Assembly (NCBI GenBank): GCA_031280335.1
Contig: JAITGZ010000103.1
Coordinates: 1-11,203, forward strand
DNA from: Deltaproteobacteria bacterium
GTDB taxonomy: Bacteria > Desulfobacterota > Desulfovibrionia > Desulfovibrionales > Desulfovibrionaceae
Direction: 5' to 3'
DNA length: 11,203 nucleotides
Below are positions 6,857-11,203 of this stretch, piece by piece (the first letter of the stretch is position 1; every line of letters starts with the position of its first letter). The position numbers were made by a program, and so were the translations under genes. The notes beneath the pieces were generated by a model. That model saw only the letters and a list, made by a program, of their open reading frames with translations, was not told the origin of the DNA and searched no databases.

Positions 6857-7668
6857 AAAAAATATTCAGCCTCCATACCCTGCCGTTCTGGCGCAGGCTC
6901 ATCCAAGTGCTGACCGCCCTGGCCTTTATCCTTATCCCCATCTTAAATCTCTGCGGCGTTGATCTGCTGCACGGCAATTTTTTGGCCTTCAGAGCCTGGT
7001 CCGTACCCCTGGGCGACCCCCTGGCCGCGCTTCAGGTGGTTTTAGGGGGCTTTTCCGCCACCCAAACCATGCTCACCGGCGCGGGCCTGACGCTGCTGCT
7101 CGCCCTTTTCATGGGGCCGGTGTTCTGCTCCTGGCTCTGTCCTTTCGGTCTATTTTCCGAACTCATCCCCAAAAGACGGGGCAAAGAACGGCCCGGACTT
7201 TTCCCGCTCAAGGCCGCCATTGTCCTGGCCGGACTCATGGTCATTATTTTTTTCTACCCCGGCCCCATCCTCAACCAGCTTTCCCTGCCCGGTTGGTATT
7301 CCAGGGCCATGCAGCACGCCGCGCTTTACGGCGAGGCGCTCTGGCCCGCCGCCCTGCTCCCGGCGGCCCTGGCCCTGGACGCCCTAAGCGGAGGGCGCGT
7401 CTGGTGCGGGTATATCTGCCCCCAATCCGTACTCCTTGCCCTGGCCGGACTCATCCTGCCCCCCAGACTGCAAGTGCGCTTCCACCGCGCCGCCTGTACC
7501 TGCCCGGCCCGCAGCCGCCCCTGCCTCAAAGCCTGCTCCCTGTATCTGAACCCCCGTGCCCCCGGCCTGGAACAAAAACTGCGCTGCACCAACTGCGGCG
7601 ACTGCGTAAGCGCCTGCGCCCGCCACGGCCGCGCCCTGAGACTGGATTTCGGCAAAAAAATACGGTAA
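6853..7668 (+). CDS. napH: NapH, membrane ferredoxin-type quinol dehydrogenase subunit
   Basis: This 271-residue polytopic protein has four or five membrane segments, roughly at residues 17-35, 72-94, 118-136, 163-178 and 187-203. The two CX3CP motifs typical of NapH are CSWLCP (92-97) and CGYICP (185-190). A C-terminal ferredoxin domain has a standard second cluster, CTNCGDCVSAC (245-255). The first cluster is irregular: cysteines at 215, 217, 224 and 228 (C-x1-C-x6-C-x3-C). NapH is thought to pass electrons from the quinol pool through NapG towards nitrate reduction. The start is the ATG at 6853, which overlaps the napG stop as ATGA. The frame stays open upstream to 6784, but the extra 23 residues lie inside napG and do not look like a membrane-protein N-terminus. 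Confidence 0.9.
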   Translation: MKKIFSLHTLPFWRRLIQVLTALAFILIPILNLCGVDLLHGNFLAFRAWSVPLGDPLAALQVVLGGFSATQTMLTGAGLTLLLALFMGPVFCSWLCPFGLFSELIPKRRGKERPGLFPLKAAIVLAGLMVIIFFYPGPILNQLSLPGWYSRAMQHAALYGEALWPAALLPAALALDALSGGRVWCGYICPQSVLLALAGLILPPRLQVRFHRAACTCPARSRPCLKACSLYLNPRAPGLEQKLRCTNCGDCVSACARHGRALRLDFGKKIR

Positions 7669-7677
7669 AGTCTTCCA

Positions 7678-7717
7678 AACCCCCTCATCATTTTTCCGCC
7701 GCTGCGCGGCGGAAAAA
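7678..7717 (+). repeat. Mosaic repeat, partial copy D (napH-dinB gap)
   Basis: ACCCCCTCATCA followed by TTTTTCCGCCGC, the loop TGC and GCGGCGGAAAAA (hairpin 7691-7717) aligns with the third-hairpin part of copies A and B. Compared with copy A, one stem pair has changed from A-T to C-G on both arms, so pairing is kept. It starts ten bases after the napH stop and could also end the nap transcript. The downstream side runs directly into the ribosome binding site AAGGAG (7718-7723) of the next gene. Confidence 0.65.
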
Positions 7718-7731
7718 AAGGAGTAGTTGTC

Positions 7732-8214
7732 ATGGACGCGGTAATTCAGTGTTTTAAGGCCGAATTTGAACGTTTTTGGGCCATGCTGGAAAAACAGGCC
7801 GAGATCTGCCCGGAGAAATTATGGGGACAAAAGGCCGGAGGCTACGTCTTTTGGCAGCAAATTTGGCACACCATTGCCTGCGCGGAAATGTTCATTACGG
7901 AAGACCCGGCTGGCAAACTCCCCCTCATGGAAAAATATTCGCGCGATGTGGTCATGTTCAACCAAACCCTGGAACCAGCCCCGGACAAGACGGAAATTCT
8001 GGCGGAAGCCGGGCGGATCAAAACACGTGTTCTGGATTATTACGATGGCATGCGCACAGCGGATCTGGAACGGGAACACCCCTCCATGACCCGGCGTTTG
8101 GGACGCCCCCAAAGCAAACAAAACGCGGCCCTGGCCCTGATTCGCCACTGCGCCTATCATGTGGGCTGCTGTGATGCCGTGCTGCGCGAACACGGCCTCA
8201 AAGGGGTTTATTAA
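7732..8214 (+). CDS. DinB-like four-helix protein, putative metal-dependent
   Basis: This 160-residue all-helical protein looks like a member of the DinB/YfiT superfamily. These proteins are four-helix bundles that commonly bind a metal through three histidines, and some are bacillithiol or mycothiol S-transferases. The candidate histidines are His46 (QQIWHTIACAEMF) and His139/His143 (LIRHCAYHVGCCD), placed as in the family. AAGGAG at 7718-7723 supports the ATG. There is no signal peptide or membrane segment, so it should be cytoplasmic. It lies 63 bases after napH, separated by a hairpin, and may or may not be co-transcribed. Nothing in the sequence ties it to nitrate metabolism, and the substrate cannot be inferred. 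Confidence 0.72.
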   Translation: MDAVIQCFKAEFERFWAMLEKQAEICPEKLWGQKAGGYVFWQQIWHTIACAEMFITEDPAGKLPLMEKYSRDVVMFNQTLEPAPDKTEILAEAGRIKTRVLDYYDGMRTADLEREHPSMTRRLGRPQSKQNAALALIRHCAYHVGCCDAVLREHGLKGVY

Positions 8215-8306
8215 TACGCGGCTGCAAAAACCCGGACTTGAGGGGATGGACTAAATTTGAAGGGCTGGTATATTGAGGTAAAATAAGCCGGACAGCCAAA
8301 ATTGAG

Positions 8307-8334
8307 TTGACAACGTGTCTGTCTTCTGAAAAAT
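8307..8334 (+). promoter_or_regulatory. Possible promoter of the HU gene
   Basis: A perfect -35 hexamer TTGACA (8307-8312) is followed after 16 bases by AAAAAT (8329-8334), which matches four of six -10 positions. It lies about 120 bases before the HU start, in a 243-base gap that is more AT-rich than the genes around it. I saw nothing else in this gap except GGAG (8445-8448) before the HU gene. Confidence 0.35.
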
Positions 8335-8457
8335 TGGCTTCCGGTAATATGCAACTAATGTCTTGTCCAATCGATCGGCAGATGTCAGCCGGCCGGTGGC
8401 GGGGGTATTTTGTCCGCATCAGGATGAGGCGCAAAACCATGCATGGAGATATAAAAA

Positions 8458-8733
8458 ATGACTAAAGCCGAACTTGTCCAAAAAATTCACGCCAAAGCCG
8501 GCCAGACTACCAAACGCCAGACCGAGGCCAACCTTGACGCCACCATTGACGCTCTGGTCGAAGCCCTAAAAGCCGGCGAGTCCGTGACATTTACCGGTTT
8601 CGGCAGCTTCAAGGTGATTACGCGGGCCGCGCGCAAAGGCCGCAACCCCCGTACCGGTAAAGAAATCAACATCCCCGCCGGCAAAGCCGTTAAATTTACC
8701 CCCGGCAAAGTACTGAAGGAAGCTGTAAAATAA
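8458..8733 (+). CDS. HU-family DNA-binding protein
   Basis: This 91-residue protein has the complete HU/IHF fold. The N-terminal helices (MTKAELVQKIHAKAG, then a helix through VEALKAGE) lead to the highly conserved GFGSFKV (about residues 47-53). After that comes the DNA-bending arm AARKGRNPRTGKEINIPA, with the R-N-P-x-T-G signature and the intercalating proline near its tip, and finally KFTPGKVLKEAV. HU proteins compact and bend DNA as dimers and influence transcription and recombination. GGAG (8445-8448), nine bases upstream, supports the ATG. The gene stands alone, with its own terminator and probably its own promoter. It is a housekeeping-type gene, and I do not infer a link to the nap genes. 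Confidence 0.95.
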   Translation: MTKAELVQKIHAKAGQTTKRQTEANLDATIDALVEALKAGESVTFTGFGSFKVITRAARKGRNPRTGKEINIPAGKAVKFTPGKVLKEAVK

Positions 8734-8767
8734 ACCAGCTCTCTATCCACCCGACCGGTGTCATCAA

Positions 8768-8810
8768 TATGCGGCTGAATCGCCAGAGGCGTTCAGCCGC
8801 ATACTTTTTT
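8768..8810 (+). terminator. Intrinsic terminator of the HU gene
   Basis: TATGCGGCTGAA (8768-8779) pairs perfectly with TTCAGCCGCATA (8792-8803). An inner stem CGCC/GGCG with loop AGA extends the hairpin, and C plus six Ts follows. It begins 35 bases after the stop codon. The arm TTCAGCCGCATA is identical to 12 bases of repeat copy A (3657-3668), so this terminator may share ancestry with the repeat. Confidence 0.88.
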
Positions 8811-8986
8811 GCAAGATGACACGCGAAAAACCAGATGGCTGGAACACAAGCGCATGTCATGACCGCGCTCACCCGGTAATGGCAGTGCCCGGCTCATAAA
8901 CGCGCCGGGTGTTCATAAGGGAATGTATAAGCTCAAAATTAAAAGGCTTTAACGGACTCTTCCGCTGTCAGACGCGCATATGCCGC
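8811..8986. other. Convergent intergenic region between the HU and diguanylate cyclase genes
   Basis: No gene is supported here. The only structure seen is a GC-rich inverted repeat, CCCGGC (8888-8893) with GCCGGG (8904-8909). An alternative pairing of CACCCGG (8870-8876) with CCGGGTG (8905-8911) uses the same right arm. No T-tract follows on the minus strand, so a terminator for the diguanylate cyclase gene is not evident. Confidence 0.4.
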
Positions 8987-10018
8987 CTATTCCCTCGGTG
9001 AGGCGCGCCGGCCCCGGCCACCCTCGGCGGGTTCATCCTTTGCCGCCGGCGAGGACACGGAAGAATGCCTTTGAGGTATGACGGAAGGCCCGATCACACG
9101 GTTGCGTCCGCTGTTTTTGGCTTCATAAAGATTGGCGTCCACCAGGCCGATGCATGAAATCAAAAAATCTTCCGTGGAGACGCCTTCAGGGATTTCTTCC
9201 ACCCCTATGACCCCGAAACTGGCGGTGATTTTCAGGGACTGACCCTCAAAATTGATGTTCATGGCCTCCACCGCAGCCCGCAGACGGTTGGCGATGGGCA
9301 TGCCCGTCTCAATGGGCGTGGTGGGCATAAAGATAATAAACTCTTCCCCTCCATAGCGGCAGCACAGCTCCTGCGAACGCAGCAACGATTTTAATCTGCC
9401 GGAAAAAGCTTTGAGTACCTCATCACCGCACAGATGCCCGTGGCTGTCGTTTATTTGCTTGAAATGGTCTATATCCGCCATGATCATGGAAGAATGCCTG
9501 CCGCTGCCGCTTTCCAGCACATTCAGGGCATGTTTCATAAAACCGGCCCGGTTATAATATCCGGTCAGGGGGTCGTGGTAAGAGAGGTCTTTGTATTGTT
9601 CCGACAGGCTGGTCAGGCTGTTGATCGTCTTATCCAGCTGTTCGATCATCTTGTTGAAGGCAACGGAAAATTCGCCCATGAAATTTATGCGGTGATTGTA
9701 TTCGCCTGAAGCGATACGACCAGCCTGCCAGGTCAAGTGGCGCAGATTGGATTGAAAGGCCTTGAGCGAGCCGGCTATGAAACCGCGCTCCTTGCATATA
9801 TAGTCCAGATTGCCGCTGGAAAGGGATTGCACCATCTTTCTGATGCCCAAAATCAGTTTGTGTACATCCTCCAAGCGCGCAATGCGGCTCAATTCTTCAG
9901 GCAGGCCATCTTCTTCATTAAGTGTGGGCGCGTTCAAAAGCCGATCAATATGTTCAATCGCCATATCCGCTTCGCTCGGTTTAGGCGGCAAAACTTGATC
10001 TTTAGTTTGTTCGGCCAT
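8987..10018 (-). CDS. Soluble GGDEF-domain diguanylate cyclase
   Basis: This 343-residue protein should make cyclic di-GMP from two GTP. The C-terminal GGDEF domain starts near DLSYHDPLTGYYNRAGF (144-160). It continues through MADIDHFKQINDSHGHLCGDEVL (metal- and substrate-binding Asp182, Asn190, Asp199) to the active site GGEEF (223-227), and then ASFGV and YEAKNSGRNRV. The inhibitory site usually written RxxD is here RSQE (214-217). The N-terminal 140 residues have no membrane segment. They contain LSSGNLDY and IASGEYNHRINFMGEFSVAFNKMIEQL, which resemble HAMP-like helices leading into a coiled linker, so the input is probably a cytoplasmic partner or ligand. A basic, Ser- and Pro-rich tail (about 312-343) looks disordered. 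No strong ribosome binding site is seen at the chosen ATG; Met19 is an alternative start. Confidence 0.9.
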   Translation of the reverse strand: MAEQTKDQVLPPKPSEADMAIEHIDRLLNAPTLNEEDGLPEELSRIARLEDVHKLILGIRKMVQSLSSGNLDYICKERGFIAGSLKAFQSNLRHLTWQAGRIASGEYNHRINFMGEFSVAFNKMIEQLDKTINSLTSLSEQYKDLSYHDPLTGYYNRAGFMKHALNVLESGSGRHSSMIMADIDHFKQINDSHGHLCGDEVLKAFSGRLKSLLRSQELCCRYGGEEFIIFMPTTPIETGMPIANRLRAAVEAMNINFEGQSLKITASFGVIGVEEIPEGVSTEDFLISCIGLVDANLYEAKNSGRNRVIGPSVIPQRHSSVSSPAAKDEPAEGGRGRRASPRE

Positions 10019-10070
10019 ATTGTCCGGACCAGTCAGGGTTCACGTCCACAAAAATGAAAACGTCAAATCC

Positions 10071-10121
10071 GAACTCCGTTCCAGAGCAATTTCGCTTTGA
10101 AATTGCTCTGGCGCGGAGTTC
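10071..10121. repeat. Long near-perfect hairpin repeat
   Basis: CCAGAGCAATTTC (10081-10093) pairs perfectly with GAAATTGCTCTGG (10099-10111) around the loop GCTTT. Outside a two-base mismatch on each side, GAACTCCG (10071-10078) pairs with CGGAGTTC (10114-10121). This gives 21 paired bases, just upstream of the diguanylate cyclase start on the minus strand. Confidence 0.75.
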
Positions 10122-10152
10122 ACGCAGCGCCGCCGCCCGACTGTGAGGCGTA

Positions 10153-10239
10153 GGCGAAATTCACTTTCGCCGTTAAGCGCCGAGCAGTGCGTCTCAAAGT
10201 TGAAATGCTCCAAGAGTAATTTCACTTTGAAATAGCTCT
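10153..10239. repeat. Two related smaller hairpins
   Basis: GGCGAAA (10153-10159) pairs with TTTCGCC (10165-10171) around TTCAC. AGAGTAATTTC (10213-10223) pairs imperfectly with GAAATAGCTCT (10229-10239) around ACTTT. The second is a diverged copy of the hairpin at 10081-10111: both read AGAGYAATTTCRCTTTGAAAT before the final GCTCT. Bases 10019-10244 otherwise hold no supportable gene. Confidence 0.6.
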
Positions 10240-10244
10240 AGGTG

Positions 10245-10435
10245 TAGGGAAACACTGATTAATTCTGGGCTCCGCCCCGAACCCCGCTGGGGGGAATAAT
10301 TCCCCCCAGACCCCCTTACTATTTTTCAGCCGAAAAGCGGCTAAAAACGTATGCGGGGCGCAGGGAGATCAACCCCCTGCCGGGGGAGTTTGAGGGGACA
10401 GCGCCCCCTCAAGAGAATAAATCAGCGTTTCCCTA
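10245..10435. mobile_element. MITE-like element with terminal inverted repeats and TA ends
   Basis: The left end is TA plus GGGAAACACTGATTAATTCT (10247-10266). The right end, AGAATAAATCAGCGTTTCCC (10414-10433) plus TA, is its inverted complement at 18 of 20 positions, or 20 of 22 with the TA. TA at both outer ends is what IS630/Tc1-mariner-type transposases leave as target duplication. The 191-base element encodes no protein, so it would need a transposase supplied from elsewhere. Its interior is copy B of the mosaic repeat. The right-hand TA is part of the stop codon of the V4R gene (TAG, minus strand 10435-10433). Confidence 0.65.
10267..10413. repeat. Mosaic GC-rich hairpin repeat, copy B (inside the MITE-like element)
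   Basis: In order: GGGC/GCCC around TCC, then AACCCCGC, a GGGGGG/CCCCCC hairpin around AATAATT, GACCCCCTTACTA, a TTTTTCAGCCG...CGGCTAAAAA hairpin (10322-10347) and further GC-rich inverted segments ending GCCCCCTC. This order of blocks matches copy A (3593-3720), and the GACCCCC-plus-hairpin block matches copy D (7678-7717). Confidence 0.7.
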
Positions 10436-10954
10436 ATCCTTCCGGGTTACTTCAAAACGGCAGGTGCGATCGCCGGTACACCAGCAATCTATTTCTTTTA
10501 CATCAAATTTTTTACCTGTGTAGGCGTAAAAAACACCGGAAATGAAACCTTCGTCATAGGTGCATACCACATGATTCATATCAGGCAGACCTGAACAGTC
10601 CAGGTCTTCCGACACAGAGATGGTCAACATGGAGCCATCGCTGGTGCCGCCCTCCACCCGCATAATGCCTACCTTAAGATCCGCAAGCGTCTGCTGCACC
10701 TTGGCGACAAAGCTGTTTATATCCGGCTGCGGCAAAACAAATTTTCGGCAAAAATTTTCCCCCGCCAGAAAACCGGCTTTCCACAAAAGACGATCCGCTT
10801 TTTCCGCTCCAAATTCTTCTTCAAGCACATCGCGCAGGGTGTACTGAAAAAGACGATAAACCTCTATGCGCGTGGTATTGCCCAGATTGGGGCGGCCTGC
10901 TTCAATATCGCCGATAAAATCCCAACTGAACTTATATAAACGCTCCTGTGCCAT
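10433..10954 (-). CDS. V4R (4VR) domain protein
   Basis: This protein of about 173 residues looks like a stand-alone V4R domain, a fold found in sensory proteins and linked to binding of small hydrophobic ligands. Recognisable parts are the N-terminal LYKFSWDFIGDIEAGRPNLG, with the helix RIEVYRLFQYTLRDVLEEEFG, the middle segment KAGFLAGENF, and the C-terminal CWCTGDRTCRFEV. This last part carries the three cysteines (C-x-C-x5-C) and final strand typical of the family. No signal peptide, membrane segment or output domain is seen. I chose ATG at 10954, preceded by GGGGGA, because the recognisable domain begins right after it; ATG at 10969 adds five residues. The stop codon lies at the edge of the MITE-like element. 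The function is unknown, with ligand sensing the best guess. Confidence 0.75.
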   Translation of the reverse strand: MAQERLYKFSWDFIGDIEAGRPNLGNTTRIEVYRLFQYTLRDVLEEEFGAEKADRLLWKAGFLAGENFCRKFVLPQPDINSFVAKVQQTLADLKVGIMRVEGGTSDGSMLTISVSEDLDCSGLPDMNHVVCTYDEGFISGVFYAYTGKKFDVKEIDCWCTGDRTCRFEVTRKD

Positions 10955-11023
10955 AGTTCCCCCAAACATAAGATCCGCCGCCCAAGCGGGCCTGCCTCAA
11001 GGCCATAAAAACATCCAGCGGTG

Positions 11024-11050
11024 ATTATACGGCTATTCACGCTAAATCAA
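11024..11050 (-). promoter_or_regulatory. Possible promoter of the V4R gene
   Basis: On the minus strand, TTGATT (11050-11045) is followed by a perfect TATAAT (11029-11024) with a 15-base spacer, slightly shorter than ideal. It lies about 70 bases before the chosen start. The region 11030-11153 is strikingly AT-rich for this window, which fits a promoter region. Confidence 0.45.
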
Positions 11051-11153
11051 GGCTTTCCACAACACGAAATAATTATCTGGATATCTTTCTTTGGCAATAA
11101 AGCAATCCCTTAATTTAGTCAATATAACATATTATAGAAATAGTCTAAAATAT

Positions 11154-11203
11154 CGGGCTGCCGCCCGCGCCCGCCTGGGGCCAATGGCCCCAGACCCCGT
11201 AAA
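11154..11203. repeat. Mosaic repeat, copy C, cut by the window edge
   Basis: CGGGC/GCCCG (11154-11167), a GC-rich linker, a perfect CTGGGGCC/GGCCCCAG hairpin around AAT (11175-11193) and GACCCCGTAAA follow in the same block order as the first half of copies A and B. The third hairpin would lie beyond the end of the window. Confidence 0.6.

Noticed and set aside
8198..8440. 80-codon minus-strand frame in the gap before the HU gene
   Set aside because: It has no ribosome binding site or recognisable domain and overlaps the DinB-like gene end and the probable HU promoter.
10040..10225. 61-codon minus-strand frame
   Set aside because: It is made of the hairpin repeats at 10071-10239 and shows no protein features.
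10071..10435. CRISPR array
   Set aside because: The repeats are few, unequal in length and spacing, and are individual hairpins of two unrelated types; there are no regular spacers and no cas genes.

Overview
The window looks like a chromosomal segment of a sulfate-reducing bacterium of the Desulfovibrio desulfuricans group (Desulfobacterota). The reasons are the GC-rich coding sequence, the density of CxxCH multiheme cytochromes, and a gene order (napC-napM-napA-napD-napG-napH, no napB) that matches the periplasmic nitrate reductase operon I know from D. desulfuricans ATCC 27774. The assignment rests on recognised proteins and gene order, not on a search.

Layout: 1-349 is the 3' end of an Rrf2-family regulator with a cysteine cluster. 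A GC-rich palindrome follows. 431-2459 is nrfH-nrfA, the menaquinol-linked cytochrome c nitrite reductase. After a strong hairpin terminator, 2512-7668 holds napC, napM, napA, napD, napG and napH. 7732-8214 is a DinB-like four-helix protein and 8458-8733 an HU-type DNA-binding protein with a clear terminator. The rest is on the minus strand: a soluble GGDEF diguanylate cyclase (8987-10018), about 400 bases of repeats, a V4R-domain protein (10433-10954), and an AT-rich upstream region that runs into another repeat at the window edge.

How the genes fit together: NapC and/or NapG-NapH would draw electrons from the menaquinol pool, and NapM would pass them to NapA, which reduces nitrate to nitrite in the periplasm. 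NapD would chaperone the NapA Tat precursor. NrfH-NrfA would then reduce nitrite to ammonium. So one locus could encode complete respiratory nitrate ammonification, possibly under the adjacent Rrf2 regulator.

Non-coding structure is unusually rich. A mosaic GC-rich hairpin repeat occurs in at least four full or partial copies, near 3593-3720, 7678-7717, 10267-10413 and 11154-11203. The third copy lies inside a MITE-like element (10245-10435) with terminal inverted repeats and TA ends, and one end of that element supplies the stop codon of the V4R gene. A second repeat type (10071-10239) forms long AT-centred hairpins. Protein-level oddities are a CX3CH heme motif in NapC, a NapG with no Tat signal, an irregular first cysteine cluster in NapH and a changed inhibitory site in the diguanylate cyclase. 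I see no tRNA, rRNA, CRISPR array or prophage gene.
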